Source: Lachnospiraceae bacterium (GTDB lineage: Bacteria > Bacillota_A > Clostridia > Lachnospirales > Lachnospiraceae). Taken from it: DNA of 41,799 bases. This document shows positions 25,350 to 32,926 of this stretch, piece by piece. The notes beneath the pieces were generated by a model. That model did not search any database, was not told where the DNA came from, and saw only the letters and a list, made by a program, of their open reading frames with translations. The stretch lies in the NCBI GenBank assembly GCA_024699595.1, contig JAILPG010000227.1:1-41799 (forward strand). Direction: 5' to 3'. The position numbers and the translations under genes are program-made. Position 1 is the stretch's first letter. Each line of letters starts with the position of its first letter.

Positions 25350-25732
25350 TTATCTCCGCCTCTGTTTCGCAGCTTATTCCCGGCTTTCTCCAACAGTCCC
25401 CCGAAACTCGTTGAAGTCTTAGACGTATCGCCTTCATCTGAAAGGACCAGCTCATCCTCTTCCACCTTTGTGATGAGCGTTACCTGATCCTTGCCCACCG
25501 CCAGCACATAATACTCTTTTCCGATCTTTACGAGCTGTAAATACGTATTGGAATTAAGCTTATATGCCTCAATGGATTCAAAATTATCGGAGAGATTCTG
25601 CATCTTCTGAAAATTCCCCAAAAATCTTGTACCCAAAGCGGTTATTACCAGTACAAAAATAAAAGCTAAAAGTACGGTAAAAAACTGGGCAGCGCTGTCT
25701 ACCCCCGACGCAGCCGCAAGTAGTGCCGTCAT
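25346..25732 (-). CDS. fliO: Flagellar biosynthesis protein FliO (FliZ of B. subtilis)
   Basis: The 128-residue protein has one membrane segment (about 15-38) and a small cytoplasmic beta domain (LQLVKIGKEYYVLAVGKDQVTLI), the FliO/FliZ pattern. FliO helps FliP assemble into the export gate. It lies between cheY and fliP, the same place as fliZ in B. subtilis. The ATG at 25732 starts four bases after cheY with only a weak GGGAT site, so it probably relies on coupling. Confidence 0.88.
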   Translation of the reverse strand: MTALLAAASGVDSAAQFFTVLLAFIFVLVITALGTRFLGNFQKMQNLSDNFESIEAYKLNSNTYLQLVKIGKEYYVLAVGKDQVTLITKVEEDELVLSDEGDTSKTSTSFGGLLEKAGNKLRNRGGDK

Positions 25733-25736
25733 GGCA

Positions 25737-26099
25737 TTATCCCACTACTTTTTTAACTGCTTCCAAAACTCTGTCTGCCTGGAAGGGCTTTACTATGAAA
25801 TCCTTGGCTCCGGCCTGAATCGATTCAATAACCATTGCCTGCTGACCCATGGCTGAGCACATGATCACAAGAGCACCGGGATCATTTTCTTTGATCTTCT
25901 TGAGTGCCTGTATACCATCCATCTCAGGCATGGTAATATCCATGAGCACCAGATCCGGCTTGAGCTCGGCATATTTTTCAACAGCCTTTGCTCCGTTCTC
26001 TGCTTCGCCGACAACGTTGTAACCGTTTTTCGTGAGGATATCCTTTATCATCATCCTCATGAAAGCTGCATCGTCACTGATCAAAATATTCTTTGCCAT
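25737..26099 (-). CDS. cheY: Chemotaxis response regulator CheY
   Basis: The 120-residue protein is a stand-alone receiver domain with the acidic pair Asp-9/Asp-10, phosphoacceptor Asp-54 in LVLMDITMPEMDG, Ser-82 in CSAMG, and Lys-104 in VKPF. Phosphorylated CheY binds FliM and FliY at the motor; in B. subtilis this favours counter-clockwise rotation. It is encoded right after fliY, as in B. subtilis. The ATG at 26099 has GGGAG eight bases upstream. Confidence 0.95.
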   Translation of the reverse strand: MAKNILISDDAAFMRMMIKDILTKNGYNVVGEAENGAKAVEKYAELKPDLVLMDITMPEMDGIQALKKIKENDPGALVIMCSAMGQQAMVIESIQAGAKDFIVKPFQADRVLEAVKKVVG

Positions 26100-26163
26100 T
26101 TTCTTTCTCCCATCTTTGTAAATATTGGAATTGTCATGGAAAACAAAATCCCGTTAATTTATA

Positions 26164-26181
26164 TTAATGATTGCTCATTAA
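26164..26181 (-). repeat. AT-rich inverted repeat between fliY and cheY
   Basis: TTAATGA (26164-26170) and TCATTAA (26175-26181) are exact complements around TTGC, two bases after the fliY stop. The 84-bp gap is AT-rich and larger than most in the operon. The stem is too weak to be a terminator; a binding site or an mRNA processing signal is possible. Confidence 0.35.
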
Positions 26182-26183
26182 AT

Positions 26184-27452
26184 CTAGTTGATTATCTCGG
26201 TAACACGTACGCCGAAGTTTTCTTCTATTACGACAACCTCGCCTCTTGCTACCATCTTTCCGTTTACTAAAACATCTACCGGCTCCCCGGCTATTCTTTC
26301 TAATTCTATAATAGTTCCGGGTGCAAAATCAAGGATATCGCTAATAGATTTATTTGTACGTCCGAGCTCGACCGTAACCTCCAGGGGAACATCCTTGATA
26401 AGAGAGATATTCTCCTGCGACTGCATCGCATTTACATCGGTCGAAAATGCCTGGAATGAAGCGGGCTGCACATTGATGTTTGGCATCTGCATAGCGGGCT
26501 GTCCGCCCATACCCATGCCGCCTGCGGGCATTCCCATGCCCATACCCATGCCGCCTGCGGGCATTCCCATGCCCATTCCCATGCCGCCTGCAGGCATTCC
26601 CATGCCGGGCATACCGCCCATGCCGCCTGTGGGCATTCCCATGCCCATTCCTGCATCCATGCCTCCCGTACCCATAAACGGAGCAGGTGCGGGTGCCGGT
26701 GCCGGCTCAGGTTCGGGCTCAGGTTCGGGCTCCTGGTTGCTTATGAAGAAGTTGTACAGATCCTTTGCAAAATCTACAGGATACAGCTGCATAAGCTTTG
26801 AATCGACCAGATCCCCGATCTGCATCCTGAAGGTGATCTTTACGAAAGTATCGTTTAGGAAACTTGCAAGATCATTGGACTCAAGCTCGCCAAGCTCAAC
26901 CAGCGTGGCTTCAGGCGGAGATATGTCTATCATCCTGCCAAGCATCGACGAAAGGGATGTGGCACTTGAGCCCATCATCTGGTTCATAGCTTCCGAGATC
27001 GCGCTAAGATGCAGTTCTCCAAGCTCTCCCTCGGTATTTGATCCGTCCCCTCCCATCATCAGGTCGGTTATGATCTTAACATCTTCTTCCTTGAGGACCA
27101 TTATATTGGTCCCTTCAAGTCCGACGGTATATTTTATCTTGATAAATACGCAGGGTCTCTCGTAATCCTCTACGATCTCCGACCACTTGGCCATGCTGAC
27201 AACAGGTGTGGTGATGTTAACCTTTCTGTTGACCAGATTGTAGAGCGTCGTAGCCGAGGTACCCATGCTTATGTTGGCAACCTCACCTATGGCGTCCTTC
27301 TCGATATCGGATAAAATCTCGCCACCCTGAGAGGAGGTATCCGCTGCAGGCTGTGAGTCCTGTGCGGCCGAATCATCCGATGCGGCCCCGTCAGATGCGT
27401 CCATACTGTTCAACAGGGCATTGATTTCGTCCTGTGATAGCATACCATCCAT
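26184..27452 (-). CDS. fliY: Flagellar motor switch phosphatase FliY (CheC-FliN fusion)
   Basis: The 422-residue protein has an N-terminal CheY-P-binding peptide (MLSQDEINALLN, 4-15) and a CheC-like domain (about 45-240). Both active sites are intact: Asp-53, Glu-57, Asn-60 with Pro-83, and Ser-150, Glu-154, Asn-157 with Pro-179/180. An unusual linker (241-320) and a C-terminal FliN/SpoA domain (about 350-422, PLEVTVELGRTNKSISDIL) follow. FliY is a C-ring component that also dephosphorylates CheY-P. The linker begins with alternating Glu-Pro and Ala-Pro (241-257) and continues as a Met-Gly-rich tandem repeat (260-317). The gene starts three bases after fliM. Confidence 0.95.
   Translation of the reverse strand: MDGMLSQDEINALLNSMDASDGAASDDSAAQDSQPAADTSSQGGEILSDIEKDAIGEVANISMGTSATTLYNLVNRKVNITTPVVSMAKWSEIVEDYERPCVFIKIKYTVGLEGTNIMVLKEEDVKIITDLMMGGDGSNTEGELGELHLSAISEAMNQMMGSSATSLSSMLGRMIDISPPEATLVELGELESNDLASFLNDTFVKITFRMQIGDLVDSKLMQLYPVDFAKDLYNFFISNQEPEPEPEPEPAPAPAPAPFMGTGGMDAGMGMGMPTGGMGGMPGMGMPAGGMGMGMGMPAGGMGMGMGMPAGGMGMGGQPAMQMPNINVQPASFQAFSTDVNAMQSQENISLIKDVPLEVTVELGRTNKSISDILDFAPGTIIELERIAGEPVDVLVNGKMVARGEVVVIEENFGVRVTEIIN
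26518..26661 (-). repeat. Tandem repeat encoding the Met-Gly-Pro linker of FliY
   Basis: Four units follow one another: 26518-26550 and 26551-26583 (33 bp, nearly identical), then 26584-26622 and 26623-26661 (39 bp, diverged). Each encodes the GGMGMGMGMPA pattern or a variant of it. All unit lengths are multiples of three, so copy-number change would keep the frame. Confidence 0.85.
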
Positions 27453-27455
27453 TTA

Positions 27456-28436
27456 CTACTCCTCCTCCCTCAATACCGATGTCACTCTTACTGCGTACCC
27501 CTCTTTGGAGGTTCCGGGAAGAGCCTTGAACTTCTTAAGGTTTCCCACAAACACATCCATCTCGGTATCGATCTTTGAATTCAGCTTTATGATATCACCG
27601 AGCTGAAGATTTACAAAATCATTGACAGTGATCGTACTCCTTCCGAGCACTGCCTTTATAGGCATCGTCACCTTCCTTACGATCGATTCTATATGCTCGT
27701 TGTAATCCTCGTCGTTATTTTCCTTCATGGATGCGAACCAGTATTTCGTATTCAGCTTGTCCATTACGGATTCCAGCGTAAAATACGGAAGGCAGGCATT
27801 CATGAGTCCCTCGACCTCGCCGATCTTTATGTTGAGCGTTACTATGGCGATCATCTCACTGGGAGCTATGATCTGCGCAAACTGTGGATTTGTCTCCACC
27901 CTTTCAAGGATGGGCGATATCTCCACCACGTTCTTCCACGGTTCCCGCAGTAGCTGTACGCATACAGCAAGCATCTTGTCGACTATGGATCTTTCGATCT
28001 CCGAAAAATCCCTGACATTTTCAAGCGGAGACCCCTGTCCGCCAAGCATCCTGTCTATCATCGTAAACCCTAAGTTTGCCTGCAGGTCGATCATTATATT
28101 GCCTCCGAGAGGCTCAAAATTAACTATCGCAAGCAGGACCGGGTTTGCAAGAGCCGTGGAAAATTCCGAAAAAGTACACGCTTCCGAATTGACCACGCTG
28201 ACCTGGATGTTTTTTCTCAGATAAACCGGAAGATTCGTCGATAACAGTCTTCCGTAATGCTCAAATATGATCTCTAAGGTTCTTAAATGTTCCTTGGAGA
28301 ACTTTGCAGGCCTTCTGAAATCGTAGTTTTTGGCTACTTTTTCATCGCTGTTTGATATTTCATCAGCATCCAGTTCACCGGAGCTTAACGCTGCTAGCAA
28401 ACTGTCTATCTCATTTTGTGAGAGAACATCAGCCAT
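27456..28436 (-). CDS. fliM: Flagellar motor switch protein FliM
   Basis: The 326-residue protein has the CheY-P-binding N-terminal peptide (MADVLSQNEIDSLL), the CheC-like middle domain with GGxG (LGGQG) but without phosphatase residues, and a C-terminal SpoA domain (VNLQLGDIIKLN). FliM forms the main wall of the C-ring between FliG and FliY. I chose the ATG at 28436, where the conserved peptide begins, with GGGAGG eight bases upstream; an in-frame GTG at 28445 overlaps that site. Confidence 0.96.
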   Translation of the reverse strand: MADVLSQNEIDSLLAALSSGELDADEISNSDEKVAKNYDFRRPAKFSKEHLRTLEIIFEHYGRLLSTNLPVYLRKNIQVSVVNSEACTFSEFSTALANPVLLAIVNFEPLGGNIMIDLQANLGFTMIDRMLGGQGSPLENVRDFSEIERSIVDKMLAVCVQLLREPWKNVVEISPILERVETNPQFAQIIAPSEMIAIVTLNIKIGEVEGLMNACLPYFTLESVMDKLNTKYWFASMKENNDEDYNEHIESIVRKVTMPIKAVLGRSTITVNDFVNLQLGDIIKLNSKIDTEMDVFVGNLKKFKALPGTSKEGYAVRVTSVLREEE

Positions 28437-28480
28437 TAAGCTCACCTCCCCTTACTGTTATTCCTTATACAGGGCGCGAA

Positions 28481-28996
28481 TTACTGGCATTTAAAGTCTC
28501 TGAAATATACCTCATAGATGAACTGTGAACCAAATAATTCCTGTATCTTCGAAAGGATCTCCCTCTGAATCTCCTTCGTCTGCGCCGTTGCCTGCTCCTT
28601 GGTATAAGCACTGATAACGTCTATGATGATGCTCTTGATCTTGCTCTCATTGGTGCTCACAAGCGGCTGCATCGTTGCATAATCAGCGTTCGTCTTGTCG
28701 AGCGAAAGTGAAACGGAAGCCATCGCGTAATGATCCTGTCCGTCCTCCCCGTGTGAAAGCGCTATGACCATCTCATCCTCAATGTTGTATGTATCGGTAT
28801 CGAGAAGGGACGGTCCCATCTGCTCTTCCGTGCCAGCCTTCGGGCTCATCTCGAGATCGAGAACGGTCGCGATATCATTGATCAGTGTCTTTGTCTTGTT
28901 GTTTGCCGACATCGTGGATACCATCATTATTCCCGTGAGAACAATGTCCACAAGCACAAGTGCCAGTATGATCACTAAGATCAGGTTTCTTTTCAT
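28481..28996 (-). CDS. fliL: Flagellar basal body-associated protein FliL
   Basis: The 171-residue protein has one N-terminal membrane segment (about 4-28) and an extracytoplasmic domain ending in the FliL pattern (ILSKIQELFGSQFIYEVYFRDF). FliL rings surround MotAB stators and support torque. The gene lies 88 bp after motB and 44 bp before fliM. The ATG at 28996 has AAGGAGCAG upstream. Confidence 0.9.
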   Translation of the reverse strand: MKRNLILVIILALVLVDIVLTGIMMVSTMSANNKTKTLINDIATVLDLEMSPKAGTEEQMGPSLLDTDTYNIEDEMVIALSHGEDGQDHYAMASVSLSLDKTNADYATMQPLVSTNESKIKSIIIDVISAYTKEQATAQTKEIQREILSKIQELFGSQFIYEVYFRDFKCQ

Positions 28997-29084
28997 TGTA
29001 TCTGCTGCTCCTTATATCCACGCTTTCTTATAGCGGACCGATCATCTGTCGTATACCGAATACGGTTTCTGTTTAATGAACCAC

Positions 29085-29879
29085 TCAATAGGTACTGAGT
29101 GTGTGATATATCTTTATCTCTACCCTTCTGTTCTGGGCGCGGCCTTCAGCCGTTGAATTATCCGCTACCGGAACATATTCGCCTCTGCCGGAATGCTTTA
29201 CCATTGCGGGATCGAGTCCCGAGTTTTCCACCAGATATTCAAAAACAGCCAGAGCTCTCGCACTTGAAAGTTCGTTATTGCTGTCGAATTTTGCATTGTG
29301 TATGGGCACGTTATCGGTATGCCCTTCTATCTCTATGATACTCTTCCCGTATTTCTTTAAGATCATGCCGATCTTTTTAAGGATAGGGATCGATTCTTCT
29401 TTTAACTGATCGGAACCCGAGTCGAATAACAGCGCTCCGTTTAAGGTCAGGGAAACGTACTGCGAGGTAAAGTCAACATCCACCTGTTGTGTAAGCTGCT
29501 CCTCCGTGATTATCTCCTCCACTATCTCGGCAAGCGATTCGGATTCTTCCATCTGTTCTTTTTCTATCTCATCCCACACATCCTGATCCGTATTGGATTC
29601 GGCGGCCTTACCCATCGAATACATATAGTCGTCAAGCTCATTAAGCTGGCTGACTCCGTTGGATATTAAGATCCCGTCTCCTATCGACTGTGCTCCGGCC
29701 GAAAAGATGCTGTATGAATCATTGAAGGATGCTGCTATGGCCTCAAACTTCTGCTTGTCGACATCCGACATTGCAAACAGCATAACAAAAAAACACAGCA
29801 GCAGGTTCATCAGATCCGCAAAGGTCGACTGCCACGCGGGCGCCCCTTTTGGCGGCTCATCAGGCTTTCTGTTGGCCAT
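29085..29879 (-). CDS. motB: Flagellar stator protein MotB
   Basis: The 264-residue protein has one membrane helix (about 18-40) with the ion-binding Asp-22 in TFADLMNLLLCFF. A plug/linker region follows, then a C-terminal OmpA-like peptidoglycan-binding domain (IEIEGHTDNVPI and SSARALAVFEYL, ending RAQNRRVEIKI). MotB anchors the MotA ring to the wall and carries the ions. The ATG overlaps the motA stop (TAATG). Whether protons or sodium drive the motor cannot be decided with certainty from the sequence. Confidence 0.95.
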   Translation of the reverse strand: MANRKPDEPPKGAPAWQSTFADLMNLLLCFFVMLFAMSDVDKQKFEAIAASFNDSYSIFSAGAQSIGDGILISNGVSQLNELDDYMYSMGKAAESNTDQDVWDEIEKEQMEESESLAEIVEEIITEEQLTQQVDVDFTSQYVSLTLNGALLFDSGSDQLKEESIPILKKIGMILKKYGKSIIEIEGHTDNVPIHNAKFDSNNELSSARALAVFEYLVENSGLDPAMVKHSGRGEYVPVADNSTAEGRAQNRRVEIKIYHTLSTY

Positions 29880-30688
29880 TATCCCTCACCTCCGTCTTTA
29901 TCCTGAGTCAGTGAGCTTCTGACGCCGGGAGCTAAGAAGGATTTAAGCTTCTCCTCTATGACTCTCGGGTTCTCGCCGGCCTGTATGGACAGAAGGCCCT
30001 CGATGGTGATCTCCTTACACTGCATTTCCGAAGCATTTATCGCTTTTAACTTGGTGGCTACGGGCGCACAGATCCAGTTTGCAAGAACCGAACCGTAGAA
30101 TGTCGTGACAAGTGCTACCGCCATGTTGGGACCGAGTGTCGAAACATCGTCCATATGGTATAACATCATAATCAGGCCTACCAGGGTACCGATCATACCC
30201 CACGCAGGCCCCATGCCTCCAAGGTTTTCCCAAAAACCTATGTTGTCCTTGTGTCTTCCCTCTATGCTGACAAGCTCCGTATCCATGATACCTCTTACGA
30301 GCTCAGGATCGGTTCCGTCAACTACAAGCATTATACCTTTCTGTAAAAAAGTATCCTCAAGACCCGATGCAGCCTCTTCAAGTGACAGAAGACCTTCTTT
30401 TCTGGCAACATTGGATAATTCGATTATTTTTTTGATTATGGCACCGGTATCGTTTCCTTTTCCGCCTGTTATGGCGATCTTGATACTTGCGAGCCCCTTA
30501 ACAAAATCCGGCAGCTTATATCCTGCAAATATCGCAGCAAAAGCACCGCCGAAAGTTATCATCGCACTCGGGGCATCAAGGAAATAGACAATACCTCCAA
30601 TACCGTCCTGACCTAAAGCAACAGATGCGATAATGAATACTATGCACAAGATCAGACCGAGAACGGTTGCAATATCCAATACTCCCAC
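29879..30688 (-). CDS. motA: Flagellar stator protein MotA
   Basis: The 269-residue protein has the four membrane helices of MotA (roughly 4-26, 33-53, 155-180, 188-212) with the charged cytoplasmic loop between helices 2 and 3. The conserved GGMGPAWGMIGTLVGLI and PNMAVALVTTFYGSVLAN blocks are clear. MotA5-MotB2 units turn the rotor through FliG. The start is uncertain: a GTG at 30688 is only four bases after flbD, while a TTG at 30679 has AGGTGG at a good distance and would give MDIATVLG, a typical family N-terminus. Placement between flbD and fliL differs from B. subtilis, where motAB is elsewhere. Confidence 0.95.
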   Translation of the reverse strand: MGVLDIATVLGLILCIVFIIASVALGQDGIGGIVYFLDAPSAMITFGGAFAAIFAGYKLPDFVKGLASIKIAITGGKGNDTGAIIKKIIELSNVARKEGLLSLEEAASGLEDTFLQKGIMLVVDGTDPELVRGIMDTELVSIEGRHKDNIGFWENLGGMGPAWGMIGTLVGLIMMLYHMDDVSTLGPNMAVALVTTFYGSVLANWICAPVATKLKAINASEMQCKEITIEGLLSIQAGENPRVIEEKLKSFLAPGVRSSLTQDKDGGEG

Positions 30689-30692
30689 CTAC

Positions 30693-30878
30693 CTAATTCG
30701 CATAAATTTCCCTTTTAAGAGATTTTACTAAATTTTTAACTTCTTGTCTACGTTCTTTTATTATAAATTTTTTCCCGTTCATCAGCGTTACCACCGTGTC
30801 GGGGGTTTCTTCAACGCTCTCTATCTGGTCGGGATTTATGAGTATCTTGACTCCGTTTAATCTGGTCACCTCTATCAT
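30693..30878 (-). CDS. flbD: FlbD family protein (SwrD-like)
   Basis: The 61-residue protein matches the small FlbD family (MIEVTRLNGVKILINPDQIE, then the TLMNGKKFIIKE segment). The B. subtilis member, SwrD, raises motor power, probably through the stator; this copy lies directly before motA, which fits. I chose the ATG at 30878, where the family begins, with GGTGG upstream; an earlier ATG at 30905 adds nine residues and abuts a hairpin. It ends four bases before motA. Confidence 0.88.
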   Translation of the reverse strand: MIEVTRLNGVKILINPDQIESVEETPDTVVTLMNGKKFIIKERRQEVKNLVKSLKREIYAN

Positions 30879-30908
30879 CTGACCACCGCTTTCGTATTGA
30901 TGCATACA

Positions 30909-30933
30909 CGCAGATCGATATGCATGATCTGCG
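30909..30933 (-). repeat. Hairpin upstream of flbD
   Basis: CGCAGATC (30909-30916) and GATCTGCG (30926-30933) form an eight-base perfect stem around a nine-base loop. It is the second of two hairpins in the flgE-flbD gap. No T-run follows. Confidence 0.5.
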
Positions 30934-30956
30934 AAAAACGCCTGAAAATACGTTAT

Positions 30957-30980
30957 GGGCGGCCTCTTATGCGGCCGCCC
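30957..30980 (-). terminator. GC-rich hairpin after flgE, attenuator or mRNA stabiliser
   Basis: GGGCGGCC (30957-30964) and GGCCGCCC (30973-30980) form an eight-base all-GC stem with an eight-base loop, 21 bp after the flgE stop. On the minus strand ATAACGTATTTT follows, an imperfect T-run, so partial termination or protection of the 3' end of the hook mRNA is possible; full termination would cut off motAB and all later genes. Confidence 0.5.
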
Positions 30981-31001
30981 GCCCGTACTTTTTATTAGTT
31001 A

Positions 31002-32372
31002 TTATCTCTTAAGGTTTGTAAGTTCCTCGATCATGGAATCCGATACCGTGATTATACGGCTGTTTGCCTGGAATCCACGCTGTGTTGTGATCATGTCGGT
31101 AAACTCCGCAGACAGATCAACGTTTGACATTTCAAGGACACCGGTGGTCATCTTTCCTACACCGTCTGAGGTTACGTCTTTTCCGATGCCATCGAAGAGT
31201 CCCGAGTTCATCGTTGCCGAATACAGGTTGTCTCCCGCCTTCTCAAGACCCGAGGGGTTTGCAAAAGAGGTAACGGCTATCTGTCCCAAAAGCTTGGTAT
31301 CGCCGTTATCATAGGCTGCATAGATCTTTCCGTCGGTCTGTACGGATACGCCTGACATCGTACCTACTTTTCGTCCAGCGTTATTGCCGTTATAGTCACC
31401 GGCAGTACCGGCAAAGGTCGAGGTTCCGTTGTTATCATACATTACCGAGGTATCAAGAGCCACGCCGATGTTTGCAAAGCTCGGCTTGTTTGTGGTATTG
31501 GCTACCATGGTAAGCTCATTTTGGGGATTGTCGAAAGGACCCGCAGCCGTATCCGCATATCCCTTGAACTGTCCTGTTTTGGTATCATACTGGATATATA
31601 CGGTATTGTCGGTAGATCCGATCTTATAATAATCCTCTGCATTTCCGAGGGATTCGTTCTTTGCCGAATCGATAATATCGGTAAGCTTGAGAGAAAAGAT
31701 ACCTGCATCGGGATCTTCCTGTTTTACGGAGAACTTGGCCACATAGCTGTAACCGAGTGAATCGTAAAAGGCGATATTGCTTATCAGTCCGTCCGGGCTT
31801 GTAAGCTGTGTGGAGTTCTTGTCTATGATACCTGACAGATATGCCTTCTCGGTTGCTGCAGGCTCTGCTGTCATGTTGGCTGCCGACATTATACGAAGCG
31901 GTGTTACGGTATCCTTCTTTATGAGGTCCGGTCTTGTGGGATCCGGCTGCCATCCCATTACGTTGAAACCGTTTGAAGTCATTGCCAGGTTTCCTACACC
32001 GTCTACATAAAAAGCACCTGCTCTGGTGAAATAGTTTTCCTTACCGCTGTTTACGATAAAGAAGGAATCGCCTGCTATCTGGATATCGAAGGGATTTCCC
32101 GTCGACTGGCTGGCGCCCTCGGTTGCGACCGTTGTATTGATGGCTGCGGTGGAAACACCGAGACCGATCTGCTTTGCATTGATACCGCCACGTCCCGTAT
32201 CCTCATTGGCGCCGGATGCGTTCTGTGTTGTCTGGTACATAAGTTCCTGGAAGGTTACGTTGCTTGATTTGAAACCAACCGTGTTTACGTTAGCTATGTT
32301 GTTACCAATTACGTCCATTCTTGTCTGGTGGGTTCTTAAACCTGCAACACCAGAGAAAAGTGATCTCATCAT
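31002..32372 (-). CDS. flgE: Flagellar hook protein FlgE
   Basis: The 456-residue protein has the axial-protein N-terminus (MRSLFSGVAGLRTHQTRMDV then IGNNIANVNTVGFKSS), a central variable region with the hook beta domains, and the C-terminal coiled segment (NVDLSAEFTDMITTQRGFQANS). FlgE forms the curved hook. I chose ATG 32372 (followed at once by another ATG) because AAGGAGGT lies eight bases upstream; a frame from 32414 lacks a suitable site. It is followed by a strong GC hairpin. Confidence 0.95.
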   Translation of the reverse strand: MMRSLFSGVAGLRTHQTRMDVIGNNIANVNTVGFKSSNVTFQELMYQTTQNASGANEDTGRGGINAKQIGLGVSTAAINTTVATEGASQSTGNPFDIQIAGDSFFIVNSGKENYFTRAGAFYVDGVGNLAMTSNGFNVMGWQPDPTRPDLIKKDTVTPLRIMSAANMTAEPAATEKAYLSGIIDKNSTQLTSPDGLISNIAFYDSLGYSYVAKFSVKQEDPDAGIFSLKLTDIIDSAKNESLGNAEDYYKIGSTDNTVYIQYDTKTGQFKGYADTAAGPFDNPQNELTMVANTTNKPSFANIGVALDTSVMYDNNGTSTFAGTAGDYNGNNAGRKVGTMSGVSVQTDGKIYAAYDNGDTKLLGQIAVTSFANPSGLEKAGDNLYSATMNSGLFDGIGKDVTSDGVGKMTTGVLEMSNVDLSAEFTDMITTQRGFQANSRIITVSDSMIEELTNLKR

Positions 32373-32481
32373 AATGAGTGACCTCCTTATTTTTGAAATG
32401 ATCCCTTCCGTCATTCGGGGATCCCAAAGGCCTCCTTGCGATATACGCTTAACGGTCCGGCCTTACTACTGTAGTTTCCTC

Positions 32482-32889
32482 TCAGACTATCACGGCTCCG
32501 TCTATATTTGTGAAGACGTTTTCATCCGCTTCCGTCTGATCCATTGCCGTTATCACGGTGTTGTTCTTCGCATTTACTATAAAAGCGAGCTGGTCCATGA
32601 TAACGAGTGTTTCATTGATTCCCTTCCTGTTAGCTCTCTGCATCCCTGCCTGTAGTCTGTCAAGCTGGTCCTCTGACAGCTCGATGTTCCTGTCGTTTAA
32701 CCTGTTTGACGCATGCTTTGAAAATCTCAGTTCCGGATCCTTAATGTCATCTGTTCCCTGTTTCTTTGACAGGATCTCGGCAAAGCTTGTGTCATCCTTT
32801 GCTTCGTTTGTTACCTGACTGCCTGCATTACTTAGGTATTTAGAGGTGGTTTCCTCAATGGAAGGGTATCCGCTGTTAAATACTCTCAT
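32482..32889 (-). CDS. Flagellar operon protein, TIGR02530 type
   Basis: The 135-residue protein resembles the small 'flagellar operon protein' family TIGR02530 found between flgD and flgE in many Firmicutes. The family core is seen from about 56: LRFSKHASNRLNDRNIELSE, then LDRLQAGMQRANRKGINETL and VIMDQLAFIVNAKNNTVITA. No function is established. Its fixed position before flgE suggests a part in hook assembly or hook-protein control. The N-terminal 50 residues are polar and probably disordered. It starts with ATG at 32889, 37 bp after flgD. Confidence 0.8.
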   Translation of the reverse strand: MRVFNSGYPSIEETTSKYLSNAGSQVTNEAKDDTSFAEILSKKQGTDDIKDPELRFSKHASNRLNDRNIELSEDQLDRLQAGMQRANRKGINETLVIMDQLAFIVNAKNNTVITAMDQTEADENVFTNIDGAVIV

Positions 32890-32926
32890 CCGGTTTCCTC
32901 CGTAACATAGGTATCATCCTGAATGT

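Noticed and set aside
26518..26661. Tandem repeats considered as a CRISPR array
   Set aside because: Units are directly adjacent, in frame and coding, with no unique spacers and no cas genes nearby.
26188..27165. 325-codon open frame on the + strand opposite fliY, rich in Pro, Met and Ser repeats
   Set aside because: The repeats come from the FliY linker read in reverse; no independent start signal was found.
29081..29104. CACTCA/TGAGTG inverted repeat at the end of motB as a terminator
   Set aside because: The stem is only six bases, overlaps the stop codon and lacks a T-run.
32373..32414. Extended flgE start at 32414
   Set aside because: The nearest AAGGAGG is about 18 bases away, and the extra 14 residues are not part of FlgE; the ATG at 32372 has an ideal site.
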